From assembly GCF_014489535.1 (NCBI RefSeq), contig NZ_CP060783.1, forward strand, positions 4,361,501 through 4,425,500: a stretch of 64,000 nucleotides of DNA, given 5' to 3'. The notes under the pieces were generated by a model that worked only from the letters and a program-made list of their open reading frames with translations, was not told where the DNA came from and ran no database searches. The DNA is from Diaphorobacter aerolatus (GTDB lineage: Bacteria; Pseudomonadota; Gammaproteobacteria; Burkholderiales; Burkholderiaceae_C). The translations under genes and the position numbers were made by a program. Below are positions 47,746-56,206 of the stretch, one piece after another (the stretch's first letter is position 1; each line of letters starts with the position of its first letter).

Positions 47746-48801
47746 ATGTTGATTCCTGAAATCGAGCCGATGGGCGACCAGGCGCTGAGCGAGCGTTTGC
47801 GCAAGCGCATTGATGGCAAGACCAAGCCTCTGGGCGCACTGGGTCGGCTCGAAACGCTGGCGCACCGCATCGGCAGCATCCTCGGTAGCGAAGAACCCGT
47901 GCTGAGCCAGCCGCAGATGCTGGTCTGCGCGGGCGATCATGGACTTGCGGCAAAGGGCGTATCGGCCTATCCGAGTGATGTGACCTGGCAGATGGTCGAG
48001 AATTTTCTGGCAGGAGGGGCCGCCGTGAGCGTGCTGGCGCGTCAGCACGGGCTGGCGTTGACCGTGGCCGATTGCGGCGTGGCCCGTGAGATTCCGCCGC
48101 GTGCGCACCAGGCGGGCGCGCCGCGTCTGGTGTCGTGCCGCGTGGCCGCAGGAACGCAGGACGCGAGCGTGGGGCCGGCAATGACGATGGCGCAGTGCGA
48201 GCAAGCCATCGAGAACGGCAAACAGTTGGTGCGCGACATGCCGGGCAATGCGTTGTTGCTTGGCGAGATGGGCATCGGCAATACGTCCGTGGCCTCATTG
48301 CTGTTGGCGCGACTGGGTGGTATCCCGCTCGCGGACTGCACGGGAGCGGGCACGGGGCTTGATGCCGCCGGCGTCGCGCGCAAGCTCCAGGTTCTGGAGA
48401 CCGCACTGCGCGCCAACTCCGACGCGAGGCGGCCACTTCACGCGCTCGCGGCGCTGGGCGGTTTTGAAGTGGCAACGCTCACGGGCGCCGTGCTACAGGC
48501 CGCTGCCGAGCGGCGCGTCGTTGTGGTCGATGGCTTCATCACCAGCGCTGCCGTGCTGGTCGCAAGCATGCTGCAACCGGCAGTGCTCGAGCGCTGCGTG
48601 TTCGCGCACCGCTCCGGTGAGCCCGGTCATACGCACATGTTGCGTTTGCTCAACGGCGATGCGTTGCTCGATCTGGGTTTGCGTCTCGGCGAAGGCTCAG
48701 GCGCTGCGCTGGCATGGCCGCTGCTCGAATCGGCCTGCGCGTTCCTGCGCGAGATGGCGAGCTTCGAATCGGCGGGTGTCGATGGCAGCCACCTGAGCTG
48801 A
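47746..48801 (+). CDS. cobT: nicotinate-nucleotide:dimethylbenzimidazole phosphoribosyltransferase
   Basis: Activates the lower base (DMB to alpha-ribazole phosphate). 351 aa. Motifs: KTKPLGALGRLETLAHRIG, CAGDHGLAAKGVSAYPSDVT, GEMGIGNTSVASLLLARL with GTGLDAAG, and the C-terminal LNGDALLDLGLRLGEGSGAALA with the catalytic glutamate. It is the last B12 gene on this strand; the next gene faces it. Confidence 0.96.
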   Translation: MLIPEIEPMGDQALSERLRKRIDGKTKPLGALGRLETLAHRIGSILGSEEPVLSQPQMLVCAGDHGLAAKGVSAYPSDVTWQMVENFLAGGAAVSVLARQHGLALTVADCGVAREIPPRAHQAGAPRLVSCRVAAGTQDASVGPAMTMAQCEQAIENGKQLVRDMPGNALLLGEMGIGNTSVASLLLARLGGIPLADCTGAGTGLDAAGVARKLQVLETALRANSDARRPLHALAALGGFEVATLTGAVLQAAAERRVVVVDGFITSAAVLVASMLQPAVLERCVFAHRSGEPGHTHMLRLLNGDALLDLGLRLGEGSGAALAWPLLESACAFLREMASFESAGVDGSHLS

Positions 48802-48827
48802 GCTTTGGTGCGCTGCGCGCATGGACG

Positions 48828-50168
48828 TCAATGATCGTGATGGAGGTAGGCCGCCTGTTTGGGCAGTCGCAGGCTGAACAGGAAGGCGATCACCATCATC
48901 ACGGTCACATACCAGAAGAATGCGGACTCATGGCCCAAGGATTTGAGGCCGAGCGCAACATACTCGGCCGACCCACCGAAAATCGCGTTCGCCACCGCAT
49001 ACGCGAGGCCCACACCAAGAGCGCGCACCTCGGGTGGGAACATTTCCGCCTTCACAATGCCGCTGATCGACGTGTAGAAGCTGACGATGGCGAGAGCCAG
49101 CACAATCAACGCCAACGCGACGTATGGACTGCTCGTGTGTCGCAGCGCGGTGAGGATTGGCACCGTCAGGACGGCGCCCGCTGCGCCAAACAGCAGCATG
49201 TTGTTGCGTCGCCCGATGCGGTCGGAGAGCATGCCAAAAAGCGGCTGCATGCACATGTAGAGAAACAGTGCCACGGTCATCACGTAGCTTGCGGTCTTGA
49301 TGGGCAGGTGCACGGTGTTCACCAGATATTTCTGCATATAGGTGGTGAAGGTGTAGAAGATCAGCGATCCGCCCGCTGTGAAACCAAGTACCGTGATGAA
49401 CGCAGCCGCGTGATGACGGAACAGTCCGCTGACCGTTCCCGCATCCTTGCTATTTTTGGCTGCGTCCGTCTGTGTTTCATGCAACGTGCGACGCAGCAGC
49501 AAAGCCACGACGGCAGCAACTGCTCCACAGACGAAGGGAATGCGCCATCCCCACGAGCGCAACTGCTCGTCCGTCAGAATGGATTCGAGAATCACGATCA
49601 CGAGCACTGCCAGCAACTGCCCGCCAATCAACGTGACGTACTGGAACGACGAGTAGAAACCGCGCTGCCCTTTGAGCGCCACCTCGCTCATGTAGGTGGC
49701 GGTCGTGCCGTATTCGCCGCCGACCGACAGGCCCTGGAACAGTCGGCACATCAACAGCAAGAACGGTGCCCATGCGCCGATCTGCGCATAGGTTGGCAGG
49801 CATGCGATGACGAGCGAGCCGGTACACATCATCGCGACGGAAATCAGCAGCGACAGCTTGCGTCCGTACTTGTCCGCAATCCGCCCAAAAAGCCAGCCAC
49901 CGATCGGGCGCATCAAAAATCCGGCCGCAAAAACGCCTGCCGTATTCAACAGTTGGACCGTGGGGTCTGATTTGGGAAAGAACGCGCCCGCAAAATAAAG
50001 TGCGGAGAACGCATAGACATAGAAGTCGAACCACTCGACCAGATTGCCTGACGAGGCGGCCATGATGGCAAAGACGCGATTGCGCTTTTCATGCGCCGTG
50101 TACACGCCAGGCTGGAAATCGGGCGAGCTTTGGGCTTCGGTGGGAGTTGGAGTATTGGTTGTTCCCAT
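48828..50168 (-). CDS. MHS-family MFS transporter (KgtP/ProP-like)
   Basis: Metabolite:H+ symporter with twelve membrane helices, 446 aa. Family motifs: [60 protein letters not shown] (the G-G-E-Y/W-G motif) and [10 protein letters not shown]. Substrates in the family include 2-oxoglutarate, citrate and other carboxylates. The start at 50168 gives [15 protein letters not shown]. It is convergent with cobT, leaving only 26 bp between stops. Confidence 0.9.
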   Translation of the reverse strand: MGTTNTPTPTEAQSSPDFQPGVYTAHEKRNRVFAIMAASSGNLVEWFDFYVYAFSALYFAGAFFPKSDPTVQLLNTAGVFAAGFLMRPIGGWLFGRIADKYGRKLSLLISVAMMCTGSLVIACLPTYAQIGAWAPFLLLMCRLFQGLSVGGEYGTTATYMSEVALKGQRGFYSSFQYVTLIGGQLLAVLVIVILESILTDEQLRSWGWRIPFVCGAVAAVVALLLRRTLHETQTDAAKNSKDAGTVSGLFRHHAAAFITVLGFTAGGSLIFYTFTTYMQKYLVNTVHLPIKTASYVMTVALFLYMCMQPLFGMLSDRIGRRNNMLLFGAAGAVLTVPILTALRHTSSPYVALALIVLALAIVSFYTSISGIVKAEMFPPEVRALGVGLAYAVANAIFGGSAEYVALGLKSLGHESAFFWYVTVMMVIAFLFSLRLPKQAAYLHHDH

Positions 50169-50298
50169 GACGACAGGCTTTCTGAGCAAACGCGGATCGA
50201 GTGCTTATTTTTGTTGATTGTTCTCCTCGGACCCGCATCGCTCATGTCAGCCAATGCCTCGATTGGCGACTTTCGCACCAGCCGGACATCCAGCGACT

Positions 50299-50940
50299 TC
50301 AGGGCGCAGCGGTCTTGGGCGTGAACTCGCAATACGAGGCGACCACGCATTCCCAGCAGCGCGGCTTGCGCGCCTGGCAGACATAGCGGCCCAACAGGAT
50401 CAGCCAATGGTGTGAATCGACGGCGTATTCGTCGGGCACGCGCTTCATGAGCTGCATTTCGACGGCGAGTGGATCCTTGCCGGGAGCGAGACCGGTGCGA
50501 TTGCTCACGCGAAAGATATGGGTGTCGACCGCCATGGTGGGTTGACCAAAGGCGACATTGAGCACCACGTTGGCGGTTTTGCGGCCCACGCCCGGAAGCG
50601 CCTGCAATTCCTCCCGCGTCTGTGGAACCTGGCCGCCGTGGCGCTCCACCAGCATCTGACATGTCTGCATCAGATGCTTTGCCTTGCTGCGGTACAGGCC
50701 GATGGTCCTGATGTAGCCCTCAAGCCCGGAAACGCCCAGATCAAGAATCGCCTGCGGTGTATTGGCCACCGGAAAAAGCTTGCGCGTGGCCTTGTTCACG
50801 CCCACGTCCGTGGCCTGCGCGGACAGCAGCACGGCGGTGAGCAGCTCGAAGACCGAGGTGTATTCGAGTTCGGTATTGGGTTGAGGGTTGGCCGCCTTCA
50901 GCGTGGCGAAGAAGGGCTCGATGTCGCTCTGTTTCATCAT
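50299..50940 (-). CDS. nth: endonuclease III
   Basis: DNA N-glycosylase/AP lyase for oxidised pyrimidines. 213 aa. The helix-hairpin-helix LQALPGVGRKTANVVLNVAFG contains the catalytic lysine, MAVDTHIFRVSNRTG the aspartate, and CQARKPRCWECVVASYC the [4Fe-4S] cluster spacing C-x6-C-x2-C-x5-C. The start at 50940 is followed by MMKQSDIEPFFATL. It is divergent from the aminotransferase gene. Confidence 0.97.
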   Translation of the reverse strand: MMKQSDIEPFFATLKAANPQPNTELEYTSVFELLTAVLLSAQATDVGVNKATRKLFPVANTPQAILDLGVSGLEGYIRTIGLYRSKAKHLMQTCQMLVERHGGQVPQTREELQALPGVGRKTANVVLNVAFGQPTMAVDTHIFRVSNRTGLAPGKDPLAVEMQLMKRVPDEYAVDSHHWLILLGRYVCQARKPRCWECVVASYCEFTPKTAAP

Positions 50941-51078
50941 GGTGGCGCATTGTCGCAGCCTTGTCGCAGGCGGGAGCGCGCGCCCCAATCGTTCGCACGA
51001 TGCACAATGACAAGACGGGCGCATTCGCGGCACGGCGCAATGCAAGACAATCAGGGAAATTTTCGAAGGATGACAGGG

Positions 51079-52274
51079 ATGAAATTTGCAGACCGGTTGA
51101 ATAACGTCGAAACCTCGGCGATTCGCGAGTTGTTCAAGTTGCTGGGCAAGCCCGGCATCATCAGTTTTGCGGGCGGGTTCCCTGACAGCGCTCTGTTCGA
51201 CGTCGCGGGCATCAAGTCCGCCGTGGACGAGGTGCTCGCAACCCAGGCTGGCCCGGCGCTGCAATACGGCGCGACCGAGGGCTATCAGCCGCTGCGCGAA
51301 CAGCTCTCGGCATTCATGGCGAGCAAGGGTGCGAAGGACGTGGCGCCCGAGCAGATGATCGTCACCACCGGCAGTCAGCAGGCGCTGGACCTGCTCGGCA
51401 AGACGCTGATCAATCCCGGCGACAAGGTGATCGTCGAAGGCCCCACGTTTCTCGCGACGATCCAGTGCTTTCGCCTCTACGGCGCCGAGGTCATCAGCGC
51501 GCCGATCGATGCCGAAGGCGTGCAGCCCGATGCGCTCGAGCAACTGATCATCGAGCATCAACCCAGGCTCGTGTATCTGATTCCCACGTTTGGCAATCCC
51601 AGCGGCGCGACGCTCACGCTCGAGCGCCGCAAGCGAGTGTTGGAACTGGCGGTCAAGCACCAGGTGCTGGTGGTTGAGGATGATCCCTACGGCGATCTGT
51701 ATTTTGACGAAGCGCCACCGCCCAGCCTGCTGTCGTTGTCGCCGACGGTTCCCGGTAGCCGCGAATGGCTGGCGCATTGCGGCTCGCTCAGCAAGGTGCT
51801 GTGCCCGGGCCTGCGCATTGGCTGGCTGATCGCCGACCCCGAATTGCTGGCGCGCGCGACGATGTGCAAACAGTTCAGCGATGCGCACACCAGCACCTAT
51901 GCGCAGGCAACTGCCGCTCAGTATTTACAGTCCGGCGTGATGCCGCAGACGCTCGCGCGGGTGCGCGCCGTGTATGCCGAACGCGCGAAGGCCATGGGCG
52001 ATGCGCTCAGGTCCGAGCTTGGCGACGCGGTGGAGTTTGTGCAACCCAAGGCGGGCTCTTCATGTGGGTGCGGCTCACGGGCGCGCGTGGTCAGGAGCGC
52101 AACGCGAGCGAGCTGGCCAAACGCGCGATTGCCGAAGGCGTTGCCTTCGTGCCGGGCACGCCGTTCTTCAGCCAGAATCCCGATGCGTCCACGCTGCGCC
52201 TGTCGTTCGCGACGGCTGACGTGGACAGGATCCGCGAGGGGATCGCGCGCCTGAAGAAAGCGCTCGCCGCCTGA
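51079..52274 (+). CDS. PLP-dependent aminotransferase (class I, 2-aminoadipate/LysN-like), one apparent frameshift
   Basis: About 398 aa. The N-terminus MKFADRLNNVETSAIRELFK with ISFAGGFPDSALFD, then LQYGATEGYQPLREQL and GSQQALDLLGK, is typical of the MocR-like LysN/2-aminoadipate group. GSLSKVLCPGLRIGWL holds the PLP lysine. The frame slips at 52053-52055 (GGG for GGGG): QPKAG must continue as LFMWVRLTGARG to the normal end. The start at 51079 has AAGGA 8 nt upstream. Substrate uncertain. Confidence 0.87.
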
Positions 52275-52370
52275 GCAATGGATTGCCGTGAGGGTCGCCG
52301 TTGCATGCCGCAGTCACATCCCCGTGATACGGTCGGCAACTTCGGTCCACACAAAAGGCAGATAACCCCT

Positions 52371-52595
52371 ATGTCCGATACTGAAAACCGAACCGAGCAG
52401 CGATTGAGTGATCTGGAAATCAAGGCCAGCTACACCGAGGACTTGCTCGATCAGCTCAATCTCACGATCTACCGGCAGCAGCAGATGATTGACGACCTGC
52501 GGGGTGCGCTGGCCGATCTGCGTAAGCAGTTGCCCGAGGCCGGTGCTGCCACAGGGGCGCAGGCGCTGTTGAACGAGCGCCCGCCGCACTACTGA
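52371..52595 (+). CDS. slyX: SlyX family protein
   Basis: 74-aa coiled-coil protein of unknown function. The SlyX pattern is clear: QRLSDLEIKASYTEDLLDQL, then NLTIYRQQQMIDDLRGAL, and the terminal NERPPHY. The start at 52371 is set by homology. It lies between the aminotransferase and an aldo/keto reductase. Confidence 0.93.
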   Translation: MSDTENRTEQRLSDLEIKASYTEDLLDQLNLTIYRQQQMIDDLRGALADLRKQLPEAGAATGAQALLNERPPHY

Positions 52596-52644
52596 GCCTC
52601 GCGCGGTAGGGCAGCAAGAAGAAATTTGAAGGAGACAGAAAAAA

Positions 52645-53652
52645 ATGCAATACCGCAATCTGGGCAAGAGCCAGCTCAAGGTGTCCGCGCTGTGCCTGGG
52701 CACGATGATGTTCGGCGATCAGACCGAACTCGCCGAAGCCTCGTCCATCGTCGCTCAAGCGCGCGAACAGGGCGTGAACTACCTGGACACGGCGGACGTG
52801 TACACCAAGGGCGCGTCCGAGTCCATGGTCGGTCAGATCCTGCAAGGGCAGCGCAGTGACTGGGTGCTTGCCACCAAGCTCGGCAACCGCATGTCGGATC
52901 GTCCGAACGAAGCTCAGTATTCGCGCAAGTGGATGCTGCGCGAGGTCGAGGCCAGCCTACAACGCCTGAAGACCGATCACATCGACGTCCTGTACCTGCA
53001 TCGCGATTTCAACGAGATGAATCTGGAAGAGCCGCTGTATGCGCTCGATGCGCTGATGCGTGACGGCAAGATTCGCTACTGGGGCCTGTCGAATTTTCGC
53101 GCCTGGCGCATCGGTGAAATGGTGCATGGCGCACGCCAGATCGGAATGCCCGGCCCGGTGGTCTGCCAGCCGTACTACAACCTGCTCAACCGCATGCCCG
53201 AGGTCGAGATTCTCCCGGCCTGCGAGCATTTCGGAATGGGCGTGACCTCGTACAGCCCGGTCGCGCGTGGCGTGCTCACCGGCAAGTATCTTCCGGGCCA
53301 GGCACCGCAGGAGGGCACACGTGCCGCACGTGGTGACCGCCGCATGTCCGAGACCGAGTTCCGCGAAGAATCGCTCAGGATCGCGCAGCGGCTCAAGGAG
53401 CACGTGGAGCCGAACGGGATTTCGCTCGCGCAGTTCGCGACCGCCTGGGTGCTCGCGCATCGCGCCGTGAGTTCGGTGATCGCCGGGCCGCGTACGCTGG
53501 CGCAGTGGCAGGACTACTTCCCGGCACTTGACTACATCGTCACACCCGAGGACGACGGTCTCGTCGACGAACTCGTCTCGCCGGGCCATCCCTCGACGCC
53601 GGGGTTCACCGATCCCGCCTACCCGCTGCATCCGCGCCGCCGCCTCGTTTGA
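52645..53652 (+). CDS. aldo/keto reductase
   Basis: NADPH-dependent TIM-barrel oxidoreductase, 335 aa. The catalytic tetrad is visible: Asp and Tyr in YLDTADVYTKGASE, Lys in VLATKLGNRM and His in LYLHRDFNEM. The cofactor region is VSSVIAGPRTLAQWQDYF. The start ATG follows GAAGGAGACAG. It belongs to the AKR group with ordinary YajO/Tas-like proteins; substrate unknown. Confidence 0.93.
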   Translation: MQYRNLGKSQLKVSALCLGTMMFGDQTELAEASSIVAQAREQGVNYLDTADVYTKGASESMVGQILQGQRSDWVLATKLGNRMSDRPNEAQYSRKWMLREVEASLQRLKTDHIDVLYLHRDFNEMNLEEPLYALDALMRDGKIRYWGLSNFRAWRIGEMVHGARQIGMPGPVVCQPYYNLLNRMPEVEILPACEHFGMGVTSYSPVARGVLTGKYLPGQAPQEGTRAARGDRRMSETEFREESLRIAQRLKEHVEPNGISLAQFATAWVLAHRAVSSVIAGPRTLAQWQDYFPALDYIVTPEDDGLVDELVSPGHPSTPGFTDPAYPLHPRRRLV

Positions 53653-53690
53653 TCATGCCGGCTCCGGCGATTCACCCATAGGGCGCATTC

Positions 53691-55145
53691 ATGAGCAATC
53701 CGCAAGCGGAATCCACGAACATCGTGGAACTCACGGCCACGGCGCTGTCGCAGGCCATCCATGCGCGCGAGTTGTCGTGCGTTGAGGTGATGGACGCCTA
53801 TCTCGCGCAGATCGACCGCTTCAACCCCGAAGTCAATGCCATCGTCGCGCCAATGCCGCGCGAGGACGTTCGCGCACATGCCGGGCAGCTCGATGCGCAA
53901 CTCCGGCGCGGCGACAGCTGGGGTGCGCTTCACGGGTTTCCGCAGGCGCCCAAGGACATCATGCCCGTCAAAGGCATGGTCACGACCAAGGGCTCGCCGA
54001 TCTTCAGGAACCAGATATCGCAGACCGACGCCGTGGCCTTCGAGCGCATGCGGGCGTCGGGCGCGGTCTTCATCGGGCGCACCAATTCGCCGGAGTTCGG
54101 ACTTGGCGGGCATACCTACAACGAGGTCTACGGAACCACGCGCAACGCCTTCGATCCTTCGCTCTCGGCGGGAGGCAGCAGTGGCGGCGCGGGCGTGTGC
54201 GTCGCACTGCGCATGCTGCCGGTCGCGGACGGCTCGGACATGATGGGTTCGCTGCGCACACCCGCCGCGTTCAATCACGTGTACGGCATGCGTACCTCGG
54301 TGGGTTGCGTCCCGCATGGCCCGACCGACGAGATTTTTTTCCAGCAGTTCAGTGTGACCGGGCCGATGGCGCGCAATGTGCCCGATCTCGCCCTGCTTTT
54401 ATCGGTGATCGCGGGATTCGATGCGCGCCTGCCACTCACGCGCAGTGGGAATGCGGTCGATTTCAAGGCGTCGCTTGATCGCGACTTCGCGGGAAAGCGC
54501 ATCGCATGGCTGGCCGATCTCAACGGGCATCTGCCGATGGAGCCTGGGCTGCTGGACGTGTGCGAACAGGCGCTGGTGCATTTCGAGTCCATCGGTTGCG
54601 CGGTCGAGCGTGTGGTTCCCGCATTCGACCTTGAGGAACTCTGGCGCGCGTGGCTCGATCTGCGCAGCTTTCAGTTTGCGGGAACGAACCGCGCGCTCCA
54701 TGAGGACGCGGGCAAGCGCGGCCTGCTCAAACCCGAAGCGGTCTGGGAGATCGAGCGCGGCCTGCAACTCAGCGCCATGCGGGTCTTTGAAGCGGCACGC
54801 GTGCGCTCTGCGTGGTATCAGTGCCTGCGCGAACTGCACGATCAATACGAGGCGCTGATCCTGCCGAGCGCGCAGGTCTTCCCGTTCGATGCCTCGCTCG
54901 ACTGGCCGCATGCCGTGGGCGGGCAGGCCATGGACACCTACCACCGCTGGATGCAGACCGTGATCGGCGCAACCATGGCCGGGCTGCCCGCGCTGTCGGT
55001 TCCTGCGGGGCTGGACGCGCGGGGTCGTCCGGCAGGGCTGCAAATCATCGGGCGCGCTCAGGATGACTTTGGCGTGCTGCAACTCGGCCACGCATATGAC
55101 CTCGCGAGCGGCGCATCGAAGGTGCGCAGTCCGTTGCTTGATTGA
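53691..55145 (+). CDS. amidase signature family protein
   Basis: 484 aa. Ser-cisSer-Lys enzymes: lysine in GFPQAPKDIMPVKG and the GGSSGGAG serine loop in FDPSLSAGGSSGGAGVCVAL. The second serine region reads VADGSDMMGSLRTPAAFNHV, which departs from the usual DGGGSIR form but keeps a serine. The C-terminal GLPALSVPAGLDARGRPAGLQIIG is typical. It follows the aldo/keto reductase after 38 bp and precedes a DUF3820 gene. Substrate unknown. Confidence 0.9.
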   Translation: MSNPQAESTNIVELTATALSQAIHARELSCVEVMDAYLAQIDRFNPEVNAIVAPMPREDVRAHAGQLDAQLRRGDSWGALHGFPQAPKDIMPVKGMVTTKGSPIFRNQISQTDAVAFERMRASGAVFIGRTNSPEFGLGGHTYNEVYGTTRNAFDPSLSAGGSSGGAGVCVALRMLPVADGSDMMGSLRTPAAFNHVYGMRTSVGCVPHGPTDEIFFQQFSVTGPMARNVPDLALLLSVIAGFDARLPLTRSGNAVDFKASLDRDFAGKRIAWLADLNGHLPMEPGLLDVCEQALVHFESIGCAVERVVPAFDLEELWRAWLDLRSFQFAGTNRALHEDAGKRGLLKPEAVWEIERGLQLSAMRVFEAARVRSAWYQCLRELHDQYEALILPSAQVFPFDASLDWPHAVGGQAMDTYHRWMQTVIGATMAGLPALSVPAGLDARGRPAGLQIIGRAQDDFGVLQLGHAYDLASGASKVRSPLLD

Positions 55146-55150
55146 GGCCG

Positions 55151-55396
55151 ATGGAGCCGACTTCCGAGAATCCTGCAAACGCCATGAAACCCGAAGATCT
55201 CGAACAACTGTTGAACACCCCGATGCCGTTTGGAAAGCATCAGGGCACGATGATTGCCGACCTGCCCGCGAACTATCTGCACTGGTTCGCGCGCGAGGGC
55301 TTTCCCAAGGGGCATATCGGACAGTTGCTGCAACTGATGCACGAGATCGACCACAACGGTCTGCACGGCCTGCTCGCACCCTTGCGCAGGTCTTAG
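55151..55396 (+). CDS. DUF3820 family protein
   Basis: 81 aa. The family core MPFGKHQGTMIADLPANYL and HWFARKG-like WFAREGFPKGHIGQLLQLM is complete. Function unknown; sometimes linked to nucleic-acid enzymes. ATG 55151 gives a short extension before the core; ATG 55184 is an alternative. It starts 5 bp after the amidase stop. Confidence 0.9.
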   Translation: MEPTSENPANAMKPEDLEQLLNTPMPFGKHQGTMIADLPANYLHWFAREGFPKGHIGQLLQLMHEIDHNGLHGLLAPLRRS

Positions 55397-55408
55397 GAAA
55401 CAGAATCC

Positions 55409-55876
55409 TCAGCCATCGTTATCGACCCGTTGTACCGGCTTTCGGGAATGCGGCGAAGAACGCGTGTCGAAGTAACTCGCGAATAACTGCCGTCCAATAT
55501 CGTAGGCAACACGCCTGAGTTTGCTGGTCGTGGCGTGATCGAAGCGATCCGTTGTATGCAGCGCCCAGAGCTGAATCCACGCGTCGAAATGCGCGGGACT
55601 CACGTTCTTCAATTGCATGTGCCGTTGCACCAGGTTGCCGCGGAAGCTGCGGTTGCCAAGCATCACCGTACTCCAGAAATCCACCATGCGACTCAGATGA
55701 GTCTCCCGGCGTTGCCCCAATTCCATTTGAAAGACCGGGCCCAGCAGCGGATGCTTGTAGACATCGTCGTAGAAGCTCTCAACGAGACGCCGGAGATCTT
55801 CGGCGTTCAATGGTGTTGACGGATGTGCGGGAGTGTGAGTTGCGTCGGCAGGACCGACCTGCGAATTCTGGAGCAT
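55409..55876 (-). CDS. group III truncated haemoglobin
   Basis: 155 aa globin of the 2-over-2 type. LVESFYDDVYKHPLLGPVF is the B-helix/CD pattern of group III truncated haemoglobins. MVDFWSTVMLGNRSFRGNLVQRHMQL contains the proximal histidine region, and PAHFDAWIQLW is conserved. Such globins bind oxygen or NO under low-oxygen conditions. It is convergent with DUF3820 and divergent from the PFL-like gene. Start at 55876. Confidence 0.9.
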   Translation of the reverse strand: MLQNSQVGPADATHTPAHPSTPLNAEDLRRLVESFYDDVYKHPLLGPVFQMELGQRRETHLSRMVDFWSTVMLGNRSFRGNLVQRHMQLKNVSPAHFDAWIQLWALHTTDRFDHATTSKLRRVAYDIGRQLFASYFDTRSSPHSRKPVQRVDNDG

Positions 55877-56206
55877 GGGATAAAGATTTCTCTGATTGTT
55901 TTGCGGATTGCTTCTCGAAAGCCCTGTTCGCAGAGCTTCTCAGGATGCTCAATTCCATGCCTTGTGAGCGGTCAACGAACCCGGGTTCATCGGGCGTCGT
56001 CGCTCGTTTCGCTCATGGCAGCAAAACCCGCGCGCAAGAAGTTTGAATTGCTCGCAGTTTCACGGCACCTGTTTTTTATATGTCAAACGTGGCGAATCTT
56101 GGGGGCACATTGATTTACTTCTGGTGAGATTTACCCCGTGCTGGCTAACCTTTTCAAACTTTGATTTAGATATTCACGGCCGCGAAAACAGCAGGATGAC
56201 AGGGCG
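55877..56206. other. intergenic region between globin and PFL-like gene
   Basis: 330 bp without a supported gene, more A+T-rich towards 56050-56170 than its surroundings. A TTGAT half-site at 56161 is followed by a poor second half (ATATT), so it is not called an FNR box. It probably holds the divergent promoters. Confidence 0.4.

Noticed and set aside
56161..56174. FNR box upstream of the PFL-like gene (TTGAT-TTAG-ATATT)
   Set aside because: Only the left half-site fits; the right half shares too few bases with ATCAA.
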